Assembly (NCBI GenBank): GCA_032173965.1
Contig: CM063288.1
Span: forward strand, 13,868,501 to 13,932,500
From: Sitta carolinensis
Lineage: Eukaryota; Chordata; Aves; Passeriformes; Sittidae
Length of the DNA: 64,000 nucleotides
Direction: 5' to 3'
Part shown: positions 48,101 to 60,700 of the stretch, in pieces
How the letters are laid out: every line of letters begins with the position of its first letter
Numbering within the stretch: the first letter of the stretch is position 1
Notes under the pieces: generated by a model
Told to the model about the DNA's origin: nothing
What the model saw: the letters and a program-made list of their open reading frames with translations, nothing else
Database searches by the model: none
Program-made: the position numbers and the translations under genes

Positions 48101-51100
48101 CCAGGATATCGACTGAAACTAAAACATCATATTTGAATGTTATCACCCTCTTCAGGATTTCAGAGTTTCCCATTAATGATGGTTTTGGAAGGATGCTTAT
48201 CCCACAATAAAACCAATTCTTAATTGACATCGTGCTGCTTTAATATCCCCTCTGGCCTTCTGCCCCCTGGGATCCCAGTGTGCTGCCAATGGTTTTGTGT
48301 TCCAGATTTTCTTCAGTCTCCTTCACATTTGTCAGTCCCATTTTGGCTCTTCAATCAAATTTCAACATACACCACACCACTCCATTCCACTCTTCCTTCT
48401 TTTTCCCATAAACTACCATGTCTCCTAGGATGTACTACAAAGCAAGGTTTTACTAGAAAAAAAAGGATCATCATTTTATAATCTTGCTTTTACAATTCTA
48501 TCTGATGTGTGAATCTTAAATTTTTCTCAAAATAGAGTTTCAATGAGCTACACATGCTACAGAAGAGGGAGGCTAGTGCCTCATATGTTTGCTTTTCCAG
48601 GCCCACATCCAGACAGGATTACCAAAATGGACACAGAAACTTCAGCCTGTGCCCCAGCCCAGCTTTCCCTGTCCTTTCCCTCTCAGTTCTGCCTCCAGCA
48701 CATGCACTGGGAAAAATATTGCAGACAAGGCCCAGAAGAGAAACCAGTTTTCCATATAATTATACTTTTGCAGGCTAAGGAGATGCCAAAAATATTTTTA
48801 GAAATTCCTCCATCTGTCTTTCAGGTAATATTTTCTAGTTTGCTCAATTGAAAATGCCATTTTCCAGCTGTTTTAGTTTGACTTGGGTTTCTTTTTTTAA
48901 TATATTGCTTCTGCCTAAAAAATAAATGCTGATTGATTTCTTTTAATTAATTTCCTCAATAAAGAGACAAAAACAACAATAACAAATAAATAGCAAAAAC
49001 AGCCCAAAATTGAGGCATCAGTCAATTAGGCTAAAGTATTTCACATCACAGACTTCTGACTTGTGTGGTTTCCCTTGGTATTTTTGAATTCAATACATTT
49101 TCTTCCAGCTTGCAAGCTTAAATGATCACAGACTGCCCAAAGAAATATCCTCTAGAGCGGATGATACTGCAAAGTGCTGAGCACTTAGATGAATAATTTG
49201 TGGGTTTCTTCAGGGCAGTATGGACTGTGCATTCCCAAAGAAACTAAAGAATTTCCTTGTACCCTTCATCATCTTTCAAATGTCATATTTAAAAAATCAA
49301 GAACTGATCAGAATTGGTCTCTGCCAGCCTTGAAATGCTTTTTATGAGTTAGATCTTGTCCATGCAATTAGCTAAACTGCAGTTTAGGCAATTGCACTTT
49401 GTAAACCCAAATTTCTCATAGTCCCAGCTATACCTCTCTTTTCCATTCCTCCATTACCTCCTTTGCCTCATGAAAGATGAAGGAAAAAGGAGAAGTGCAA
49501 ACTCCATCAATGCTTTCAGTCTCAAAGTAAGAAGCTGAAATGGTGAATTATTTTCTGCAGCAAACATCTCAGAAATAAATGTCATTTGCAACATTCTGGC
49601 TCAGCCTGACTCTGAGCAGTGTGTGTTTGTGCCGCCAGAGAGAGCAGCCATGCCCCCACAGCCGTCAGCCACGCTCCTCCAGCGCCTGGCAGCGCAAACT
49701 CGAGGTGCTTGACAAAAAATTCACAGTGGCATCATAGCAGCTCACCCAAGCACAAACCCACCTCCAGGCAGTCTGAACCAGCATTTCGTCCTTGTTTTCT
49801 GACACTTCTTTCTTCTCCCACAAAAAATAAAGTTTACGTTTTCCTATGGAAAATAAAATGTCCATTAATAATACTGTAAATATTTACTGATAAACAATAG
49901 GGGGAAAAAAAATCCTGAAGTCTCAGTAGAGTTACCATGCTGTGATATCTGACACTCTGCTAATGCTTAATGATCCTCATGATAAATCAGTCCCCATTTC
50001 TTTAAGCGAGTTTTTCTTTTTGTCATCTTTAAACAAAATAAGGCTGGGCATTTATCATTTAAAAAGGCATTAAAGCACTTTGGAGGGTACCATGAAAGAA
50101 CACTATTTCTCCCAAAAAAAGGACCTTAAGTTTTAAAAATGCAGTAGCTAAAACAACAGTTTTAAATCAGAGAGCTTGATGGACTCTAATTGAATATGAT
50201 TCCTTGTGAGTGCATTTGCTTTGTTGAAGGAGAGGTGATATTTTCTGTTAGGCAAATATGTATGGTATGTGTTACACTGTGGGTATGATGAATCAGAGAG
50301 AGATTTCATTTTTCCATGGAAATATCATTAAAGAAATCATTGACATTCTGAGGCATTGTAGCATTTTATTGAAAAAAAAATTCAGTTTTCCTTTCATTTG
50401 GATTCTTTTTTCTTCAAGTACATCTTCAGATTAGTGTAGAAACATGACATACATAACATGAAAAATGTTTACAATCAAATATTCTGTCAAAAATAGTTTA
50501 GATGGGGTATTTTTCAGAAGAAATTTTGCCTCATTGCCTTTCAAGTTATGCATCTTATTTGAAGAATATATTAGTCTCTTCACTGAATACTGTGCATATG
50601 CTTAGATAACTGTTGAGAACAGTCAGTACATATCACAGAAGACAAGTGAAGAAAAACATTTTTATAATTACATTTTATTACATTAAAATTTAAGGGGACT
50701 TAAAAAATGAGCATAACATTAAGCATGTAATTAAGTAATCATAAAAACAGAAAATTAAGGAAAATTCACTCTCTTTTGTTGCATTTTCCTCTTGTAATAC
50801 AGTATTTTACTTTTTATATTTTATAAATATGGTAAAGCTTGCTGTATTTTGGAAATATACATGTGTTTTCCTTTGTTAAATGTATTGTTCATGCAGGTGA
50901 AAAATAAATTAAGATGTGGACAACTTTCCACAAAGTGCAAAAAATGTATTCTCTTCAACACTTTTGTCCAGCAAAAATGTAAGGGAAAATTATGGATCTC
51001 TTGTCCTGCTTTGATTTGCTTTTTTTGCCCCAGGTACAAAAGGAAAGTAATTGTTAGCACAGCTCTGATGATAAATTTCTAATCTGTCCTCTGTTTTATT

Positions 51101-51398
51101 CAGTTAAAAAAAAATTAAATAAAGCAAAACTCATTTCTGCTTCTATTGAAATGACAACACTCTCAGTGATTTTGATAGGTGCTGATAGGGCAGCAAATAG
51201 AGAAACATTCACAGGATTTCACATACCAGATTTGCTAGCAGAGCACTTGCTGCTAGGAAGGACTGGTCTCCAAAGACTGCCTTTGGAACAGTGCAGAACA
51301 GAAACTAATTACATGTACAGACAGCAGCCCCACCTCCCTCCTTGCCTGGGCTCTGGAGCCAACAGGACCTTGCCATGGGCACATTTCCATTTGCTCAC

Positions 51399-51412
51399 CC
51401 CACAGAGGGCAG
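51399..51412 (+). promoter_or_regulatory. CTCF-like core motif (candidate)
   Basis: CCCACAGAGGGCAG agrees with the CTCF core at 13 of 14 positions by my reading (A where C/G is usual at position 4). It lies in the GC-rich patch at 51330-51550 and has the same orientation as the candidate at 9820. Chance occurrence cannot be excluded. Confidence 0.3.
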
Positions 51413-54400
51413 CAGAGGGATGCTCCCTGTCCCCACGCCGATCCCACGCCAGGCTGAGGGAAGCACAGGGCTGGAGCCAGTGTGTCCTGAGCACGCGAGC
51501 GCCTGCCCTGGAGTGCCTGCTGTCCATGTGACCCTCCCGGGAACACGGCACTCCTTTCAGTGCACCCATGGATTTCACTCCATCTCTTGATAAAACTATC
51601 TCTAAACCAACTGCATTTGGAAACTTCTTACCCCATCCCACTGTGGGCAAGTGGGAGCCACAGCAGACATTTGTTGTTCACTAGCAGTCCCACCGACAGT
51701 GTCCAAAAAATATATTTTTTATTTTATGCTCGTCTTCACTCTTTCCAAGTGACCCCTGAGCCCCTGCAGTTCCTTCCTACTTCACTCAGTGGAAGCATCC
51801 TCTGCTGCAACCATCTGACAGCTGATTTCCTAAATGCTCCTTGGCATTCAGATGCATTCACAGATGTAAATGTTGATAGCAATCAGCTTTAAATCCAGCC
51901 TTTGCCTTGGCAGATCATTAGACTGTGAATAAAACATAGAGAAATATACCTGGATTTCTGATCAGCAGTAGGTATGCTGATGACTTTCATGTGAGGCATG
52001 AATTGTAAGTGTGACAGGACTCATTACCTATAAATCACTGCTTGGATTGTGGTTAACTTTCCGTGGTAACAAAGATAAAACACACTCTCTCCCTCATTAG
52101 CTGAGCACTGAAAAACCACTGCAGGGATTTTTCTGCTGCACAGAAAACATCTGCCTATATTCAACTTCAGGAGATCTCTCCTAAAAGCATTTCACCCAGG
52201 TGAAGTCACACATGTGGGAGCAAGGTCTGTGCCCTGCCCTGGACATGGGTCAGCATAGCCACCTTCACACACCCAGCTCCAAAAAGTCCCAAAAATCAAA
52301 GCTTCCCCCTGCAACAAGCCTCTATTGAGTCAGAGGTGCCCCACTCAAGTGGGTTTTCTAATCAGTCTTTGTAGTCTGTGTTTTCATTTGCTGAAGAGGT
52401 TTCAGTTCACACATGCTCTGGAGAAGCTCAGCCCATTTGTGCAGTTTTCTCTCTGGCTTCATCACTGTCTCACCTGCTGCAACAAGTTACTTGTAAATCT
52501 CTATAGCCCTAGTGGACTGCCTCTTTCTGCCTCTCTCCTTTCAACTTACCTCTGGTGCCCACGAAATATTGGACAAAACCACTTTTGTGCTCAGTATGCC
52601 AGGACATCAGCTTTTTATCAGTGCTGTGTTGCATTTCCCTCACCCTTTCTCTTTCCATGTAGGAGGCCCGTAAAGTCCTTGGGGCAGGGATTGCAAGTTA
52701 GCAGCATCATCCTGTGGCTGTGGGATGAAAGCATCTCTGGTCCTTAAGGGAAATCCAGAGATGTTCTTGCTGTACAAGAATATCGGCACCCATTTGCATT
52801 CATGAATTCATAAAATCAGACAACCTGAACATTTCTAAGAGCATTTCTCCCCAAAAATTAATCATTTGGTAGCCACATCTCAGAAAATCTACACAAAATC
52901 AAGGGCAGAGGCTTATTTTTTTTTTTAAGAAAAAATGGCAGAGGAAGTGAAGGATCAAAGAAAGGGCTAAATAAGAGGAGCTTGAGAGGTAAATTCTCCC
53001 AATACTATAGTAAATTCACGTTGTGTCTGGATCACATTCTTTTACAACTTGGGTTTTTTTATAGATAATATTGGTCATTAAAAGTTTTTAAGCATATAAC
53101 TACTGCTAAGCATATGGAACACAAAAAAAACACTGTGCAAATTAGAGTTAAATGACACATCCTGTCACAGAGACCTGCAAAACCCAATGAACTCTTTTTC
53201 TGATGCTATGCCCTTATACAAGGCAGTTACTAGAGGGCAATTTGGAAAATGGAAGGTAAGTGCTTGTTGGCTTCCAGGTCTGGCAAGTCATTTTTCTATC
53301 AGGGAAAATCCAAGAGCAAGAAAGCATTTGCTGAGACCAGGTATGAGGAAAGAGGAACAGAGAGGTGAAAGGAGACAAATCACTTCCTATTGTGGCTGGC
53401 AGCAAAAAATTCTGCTGCTGCACACTGGTGAGGTAAAGTTGCTTTCTCCAAATAATCTTAAAACATTTTCACAAGTTATTAATCAGCATTCACAGTCCTC
53501 CAGGCAGGCAAATAGCACTTTCTGTGTTTATTATGTGGATACATGAGTTACTGGATGACAGATTAACCCAGATCCTTACAGCAATTTAGCAATAGGTTTA
53601 TAAAACTCTTTCTGAAATGGAAGGACATATTCCTCTGTTTTGCTTATTCACATATAAAACCTGAGCCCTCCTACTTGGCTGTGAACACTATAGTGTTTGG
53701 TCCTGACCACACTCCTTTCCAGTGCCAGTAATTCCCAAGGGTCCTGACTTCTTTGCTCTCAGCAGATCCAGAGACCTCCACCTCTTAGGTGACCATCTCT
53801 CAAGGTACCTTGACTCTTCACTTTCAACTGTATTATAACTCCCTTTCTAAGTTTGTCTTCACCACATTTTATATCTTCTTTGACTACACCTTATTACTGT
53901 TCATGCTTGTGACTATATTGTGAAATGAAACTGTAATTTTTAAAATGACCAATAATGCAGAAAGAAGGCCTAAGGGTGAATGAAAGGCAAGCCAACATAT
54001 GTGAACTGCCAAAGAGGATCCACGTCATGCAGACAAAACCCAACAATAGTTAACTTTTATGGGTTGTAGCTGTGCTGACATTCCTTTCCTTCCTTAATCA
54101 CACACTTTTACCTTGTATTGATACTGGGATGATTTGTTGCTGTGGGTTTCAGCTGAATTTCAAGAAGAAATATATTAACAAAAAATGAATAGCATTGTTA
54201 AGTTCAGGGTAAGTATTTATTTCTGGTGTGTTGCATTTCTTTTCTGCTGTGCTGTCAGATTGTCTGCAGGGCAGCAGCACCCAACATAGCAGGTGAATCA
54301 CTGTACTTCATTCCACAGCATGATTTATACTTCTTCTTTTTTGGTCATGCTGCTGCTGCCTCTTGTATTTATTGCTCTTTTTTCAGGCATTACACTTAAG

Positions 54401-57045
54401 ACTAGGATCTTGATCCTCTGTGCTCTCACAACTCATAGCACCATTTGTGCCTACTGGGGTAGCAAGTTGCTGGAGTGGAATGGCTGATTTATAACTAATT
54501 TGTACACCACAGTGTGTTTTCCATAGAGGCTGAGTAGGCAGCTGTCTACAGTGGCAGATTAAGGGCTACAAGACTAAAGCCTGAAGCAAGGCTGAAGGAA
54601 GGAGATCATCTGGGACACCCAACAGCAGCTGTGCAATGGTGGATATCCTGGGCTTCACCTTCCATGAGGGTCTGCAGGTCACTGGTCTAACCAAGAGGTT
54701 ATCTGTGGTAGAAGGTAATAGTCTTACAGTTCTGAACTCCACCTTCCTCTACCCCTTCCCAAGGCATATGGAGGCTTATTGATCCCCCAGAATCCCTTCT
54801 CCTGGCTGTCAATCCCACACTGCCTGGGGTGGATCTGGCAGCCATGCTCAGAACCAGCACAGGATGGCAAGACCAGCACAAAGAACTCAATTATCTGTTA
54901 CAAGAGCCAAGGAGGTTTAAGACTCACAGCCTCTTCACCTCTTGAGGGTCAGATTTCAGGGTGGGCTGAATCCACTGGAGCATTGAAGATCGAACTATGA
55001 TGAGAACAAAAGATTTACTTTGTTATCATCTTTGAAGGTTATTTACTCAACACAATTTTGTCTTTGCAGTAATACATTTTGTTTCTTGTAAATGGAAGCA
55101 CATGCTGCAGATGAGAATCTGTTCCATGCCTGTGCCTCCCAAATCCTTTGAGGATCAGCACTGTTTGACAAAGAAGCTGGTCTTTCTGGGAGAATCCAGC
55201 CAATGAAACACTTCTTCATCCACTCCAAAGGCATTAAAACAAGTCAGCTACACGAACTGATCACAAGAACTTTTAAAACAGCATCTTTAGTAGCATAGCT
55301 GATGGCTGACTGCAGCCAACACAAGAAGTTTTGCATTGCAAAAATATCTTGATGGTTATTAAATTCCTATGGTCAAAATAAAATCATGACAGTGGGCTCT
55401 GCAGGAGAGTTGCATAGAAATTTCTGTGCTGCTTTATTAATTAACCACATATAATATGACTTGCTGGAAAAAAAGTAGTTTGCAAATAGTAGAAGGCAGA
55501 GATATTTGTGGGGTTAGAATTGTCTGTTTTCCTCTGAGCATTTGCAAGGACTAGAAAAACAAGGCTTCTTACTGCAAAATAGGCAGTAAAGCTGTGTCCC
55601 TGAGTCATTTATAGGAGAAAATACTGCACAGGCAAAGAAGAATATGCAGTAGTATTTTCAAAACTGTTATAAAGAGAACCATTTTTAACTGCTTTATCCA
55701 TTCTCATAATTGAAGGAGCAGCTTCACCTTGTTCTTTACTCATGCAACCAAGTCCAGCAGGCAGTCATTTAATGTCTTTTGCAAGGCAGGATAGAATTTA
55801 CATACTAGCACTTATATATTACAACCTATTCACTAACTTGGTTTTCAATGCCCTATAAAAGTTCTCCAATGGAAGTTCTGGGAAACTTCTTACATTTCTA
55901 CTGGCCTTTCCACAATATCTATTATTGTTTTGTTACAGTTCTATGTTTAAGAATATGGTGCCTGCCTTTACCCAGTCTGGGCTTGACCAAAGAGGTTTTA
56001 TCCAGTCCGACATTTCATCATGTCTTGTTGGTGACATTTCCAACAGGCTGCCACCGATGCATGAATAACCTCAATTAATCTCTTGAGAGATAATGAAGGA
56101 GAGGGCATCAGATCCATGCAAAGTGCAAAAGCAGTCAAAACTATCCTGAAACATCGGAGGGGATAAGCATCACTCTTTTCATGACCTTGAAACCTGAGAA
56201 ATCCTCAATTCGACTGAAAATGGATAAGAGAGATTTAGCTTTTTAGTCATCCAGAAAGTGAAAATCCGTTTGACAGGTGTCACAACATCCTGACTGCTGG
56301 ATAACCCCCAAGGACCACAGGCAGTGCTTTTACTTGGCACCTTGATACTGCAGGTATCAATCCCAGCCAAAAAGAAACCCCACACCAATATTCCTGCTCA
56401 AGGTCCAGTGTGGAGGACAAGCAAGGTAACAGAAGGTGGCAGTCCCTGAGCTAGCTCTGCAGCTGGAAAAACCCAGATGGTCACTCCACGATTCTAAAGA
56501 GTGAGAAGGTCAACACTGGGTAAATGCATCCAGTGTTTTCCTAACAGACTTCTCTTTCCTTGAGCTGGTTCAAAGGCATTCATCTTTTCTGGAGTGACAG
56601 TGAATAACAAAGTAAAACCCAAGTAGTTTTGATTTGGGGTTTTTTTCCAGTTCTATGTGACAATAAAAGTGCTGAGAATCCAGAACTTTCTCATAGGCTG
56701 GACATTTTAAATTTTATGGGTTACTGCAGGTCCAGCAGTAACATTTGTGTTCAGTTTCAAAGAGAATTCCTGGGAAATAGTAACTGTCAGTCATATTCAT
56801 GTCAACTTCTCTATGCTGCCTTGTTCACTGTCGCCTTGAAACTTTTATTCTGCCAGTGCATCCTCGAGTGAACCACTGCCACTGAGTTGCCAAGGTATAA
56901 AACTGGAAGAAAGGAAACAATAAAAAAAATTAGGAGAAACAGCAAGTTATGAGAACAAGCTTTGGAAAGTGAATATTAAAATGGGATGCTACCCTCCTGA
57001 TTCTTTCAGAAGGCTGCATACTTGCCATACTCCCTGTAAGTCTGT

Positions 57046-57092
57046 ATCTATATAGATCTATATCTACATATGCCACTATCTACATAGATCTT
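57046..57092. repeat. Degenerate (TATC/GATA) tract with overlapping palindromes
   Basis: ATCTATATAGAT (57046-57057) and TATAGATCTATA (57051-57062) are perfect overlapping palindromes within a decayed ATCTAYAT repeat that continues to about 57092. Confidence 0.8.
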
Positions 57093-57198
57093 ATTTTTAT
57101 AGAACTCTCTTGAAAAGGTGAATATATTTCTAATGAGTATTTTTATCTTGTGTCAGCTCTGTATATCCTTTTTTATCCCTACCTCCTATTTATTCATT

Positions 57199-57780
57199 TG
57201 TGACCCTGGCCAGTGTGCTGGTCATGGATGGGGTAGAGTTAATATTCTTCACAGCAGTTGGTATGGGGGTGTGTCTTGGGTTTGTGCTGAATACACAGTT
57301 GATAATATATAGATGTTTCTGTAATAGCTGAGCAGAGCTTACAGAGAGCCAAGAACTTTTCTGTTTCTCATACTGACACTGGCAAAGGAAGTTAGGAGGA
57401 GTCACAGGACAGGTGACCCCAGCTGACCAAAGGAATATTCCAGATCATGTCGCATCATGCTCAGTATATGAAGTGGGGGGCAGAAGCAAGAAGGAGGTAT
57501 ATTTGGAGTGATGGAATTTGTCTTCCCAAGTCACCATTACATGTGATGGGGCCCTGCTTCCCTGGAGATGGCAGAACACCTGCCTGCCCTGGGGAAGCAG
57601 TGAATTAATGCCTTCGTTTGCTTTGCTTGTGTGCACGACTCTGGCTTTCACTGTTAAACTGCCTTTATCTCAACTCATGCATTTTCCAAGTTTTCCCCTT
57701 CTGATTCTCTTCCCGGTTCCACTGAGAGGGAAAATGAGTGGACCTGGGGCTGGGCTGCTAGCTGGTGTTAAGCCACGACT
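57199..57780 (+). mobile_element. Avian endogenous retrovirus LTR, probably solo
   Basis: The segment follows a family of LTRs I know to be widespread in bird genomes. Landmarks in order are GGATGGGGTAGAGTTAAT, GAGCAGAGCTTACAGAGAG, GACCAAAGGAATATTCCA, CATGCTCAGTATATGAAG (TATA region, about 57457-57472), TTGTCTTCCCAAGTCACC, CCTGGAGATGGCAGAACACC, CTGCCTTTATCTCAACTCA and a terminal GGTGTTAAGCCACGA. The polyadenylation signal expected near 57651 (ATTAAA in the family as I remember it) reads GTTAAA here and is probably dead. No primer-binding site or viral coding sequence follows, which fits a solo LTR left by recombination. Ends are approximate, and no clear target-site duplication was seen. Confidence 0.8.
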
Positions 57781-60700
57781 GCCAGGAACAAAAATTGTAA
57801 ACATCTGCAAGCTTCTTGTTCTGTGAAGCAGATTGCCTTGACCAAGAATTTCAAAAACCACTTGACACGACTTTGTGTGTTCAGCTTGAGACTTTTTTGC
57901 AGGTTTTCGTGACTCTGCTGAATAAACTTCTCTAAGATATAGCAGGTAGGGACCCATCAGTACTTGTCTGAAACTCCTGTTGGGGTTTTTTTCCCATTTT
58001 GCTTTGTAATTTCATTTGTTCTGCAGCTCAGAGATGTCCTGTAAAGAGGGAATTGTTAGTATTCCAAATACCAGGAATAATAGTTAGAAACATAGATTTT
58101 TACTACTTAAGCACATCAAAAAACTAAATGGATTTCCTGGATTACTACATTTACTCCCTGCTGCATGTCCTGAAATCATAAATTTGTACAATTCAAAATC
58201 TCTTGTTTCCTGCTCATGCTGCTTCTTTCCCAGAATAGATTTCCATACTACTGAGAAATCCTTCCATTTTCACAATTCCTTACAGAGTTCCCAGCAAACA
58301 GAAAAGCTCCCTGCTGTGCTTTATATCAGGTCACACTTCTTTGTTTCTCCTGGGCATCAGCCACTCTGGGTTTCACATGCCTTATTTTCCATATTTTGTA
58401 CTTTTTTCCTTGATTTTCTTCTCACTTGTTATAATTTGAGCCCCCTGTTTAAAAAAACACACATTTTACTCCCAAACTGACTCACATAAGTTTGTGATGG
58501 AAGTGGAATAAAGTCCCCCTTTCTGCTTGTAAAACTCGATCCTTTCATTAGCACAACCTCTGTACAGCATTTCCCTTTTTTTTGTGACTCTGTCATTTCC
58601 AGTTTATCACTCTTTCTATAAATTTTAGCTCCCCTGTCCTTCTCAGTGTCACTGCTGCCTCTTCAGGATGATTACGAACTCAGTGGTAGACTACCAAGTA
58701 CTTAAAAGCCATAAAAAAAGATGTGTTGCACTTTATCTTGGGCTCAGGATACATTGGGGTATCTATTATTTATTGGCATTATTTCTCCTTTCTTTTTTTA
58801 CCCAGCTTCCAGCAGTGGCTTGCAACAATAGCAATGTTAACAATGAAGCAGCTGAAAATGTTGCTGTTATTTTGATTTAATGAGCCCTCTATTCTGTAAA
58901 AGAGTCAATACTTCCCAAAAATAACATCAATACTTCCTATAAGATGACAAGAGGGAGTGGAAAATTTTCTGTGAGTGGCAGTCTTTTCTGTCACTCTTCA
59001 TCCTTGAAGACTGGTGGTAGGAAAAAACTCCTATGTTGTTTGATGCCTGGTAAACCAAGCACAGGGAGTTAATAATTATGAAAATTTCTGCAGTAGCAGA
59101 AAAGGGCCTTTTATTTGAAAACAAGGATTTTTCACTATTTCTTACAAGATTAAACATGTTTTTATGATAAACAGGTTGGAATTGTGTCTCTCTGTCCATG
59201 CAGATGCCCATGAAAAAAATTAAAAATAATCTCTGCAAAGAGGGACAGACCAAAACAAGTACATGTGTTTCAGGAAAACTGCATCTGCCTTAGAAACGGA
59301 CAATTTGATGACCACACACCTTTTCCATATCACTATGAAAGACTTGGCTTCTCTATGTGTTCATTACAAGGTGAACCTGGCTCATCTATTAAATAGACAC
59401 AAAGCTCTTCACAGTCTTGTACATATAATTATATATGAGGAAGATGAAAATGTCTTTCAAAAATATGTTCCATCTTAAAAATATATGTCTAGTACTGAAA
59501 AATCCAATGTAACCTTTGGTAATTAAGTTCTATGACTACTTTCCCTAACAATTAGAAAAATCATTTATTTCTTGTCTGAAAATTAAGGGTTAATCGTGAA
59601 TCCTGTATCTGGTCAGGGACACCTTCAAGTAATGACAATTTATTCTTTGCAAACTTTTTTTTTTTCATATTTTTGAAAACTTAAGATTTATAAAGTAGAA
59701 TTTTAATGAATGCTTTAGAGAACTGTTAGACAAGATAAACAGTCTAAAACAGAATAGCTAAATCTAGGAAAAGGAAAAAGATAGAAATTATTTATGTGAG
59801 AACAAGGATGCAGGACAAATATAGAAATCATTTCTAAAAAAATTATGATCCTCTAAATTAAGATGTCTCCAGTCAACAGAATCAAGCATTGGAGTTTTAT
59901 GCTTTAGAGTCCTAAATTTCCCCACTTCTTCTGGTAGACAGGAATGCCATCTCTCCCCATACTTCCAATGAGCTTGTGTTTAATTATTGCTGTGTCTCTC
60001 TTCCAGACACATTTCTCAGTGTCAAAGCACACACAAGTCCCCCACAGTTCTTGTGCCACCCCTGCCTGCCCCGTAAAGGATCAGACATGGTGCCATGTCC
60101 CAGGTGCTCTGGGTTTCTGGCTCAGGTGACTGAGCTCAGTCCCTATCTCACATGCAAACACCAGTGAATATTTATTTCTAGAGGTTCAACCTGGAGCTGA
60201 ACCCCACAGGGGCACTTTCAGTTCTCCAGTGCCTGTGGTGCCATTTGAGACATCCACCAGGGCTGCCAGACATGGCTCAGCACCTCTAGGAAAGTCTTCC
60301 TGTTCTGGATAAGAGCGGTAACTCAGGCATGTTGTACACAGCACTGGACTGAAACACCCACTCGGCTTGCCCCCTGTGTGTCCTGGAGATCAGTCCAGTC
60401 AAGCTCAATCAGTTTATTGATTAGAGATCTATATTATACAAAGCCAGAGAGGCAAAGCTTATGATTTCAAATTCATAACCTTTGGTTTTGTCACAGGTGC
60501 TGCAGTAGCTCTAAACAAAGCCAGATTAATATGCAGAAATCTCTAACAGCATTTATCCTCACTGTTGATTACACTTAACAAACTTTCCATCATGTCACTT
60601 AATTCCCCCCTGCCTCCTTCAGAATCATAAATTAGAATGTCACCTACAAGAACACCCTTCAGAAACTTTTCTTCAGAAAGAGTCAGGAACAGAATTATCG

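Larger units (their letters stand above)
45196..57198. other. AT-rich non-coding stretch, no gene recognised
   Basis: No gene, RNA gene or preserved element is recognisable. A somewhat GC-rich patch at 51330-51550 has a cluster of CpGs and a CTCF-like motif. A pyrimidine-rich segment extends over about 51690-52660. The stretch 49970-50350 is AT-rich and non-repetitive, looking like conserved non-coding DNA. Overlapping AT palindromes lie at 57046-57062. Open frames up to 140 codons (for example 52325-52747 and 53187-53546) match no protein I know and have overlapping partners on other frames. Confidence 0.6.

Noticed and set aside
51151..51531. A 126-codon open frame in the GC-rich patch
   Set aside because: Three other frames, two of them on the minus strand, are open over the same interval, and the composition is proline/arginine-rich without a recognisable domain. 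GC-rich DNA simply lacks stop codons.
53187..53546. A 119-codon open frame as a possible exon or small protein
   Set aside because: No homology recognised, no promoter or splice context, and an overlapping antisense frame; the length is within chance for this window.
57795..57840. A TGTAAACATC motif followed by a GAAGC-type segment, recalling the miR-30 family
   Set aside because: Only the first ten bases agree, and the apparent pairing arm is at the wrong distance and imperfect; it also lies just outside a retroviral LTR.
60620..60650. CAGAATCATAAATTAGAAT as the start of a minus-strand CR1
   Set aside because: The following bases do not continue the CR1 pattern, so this is likely a chance match to an AT-rich word.
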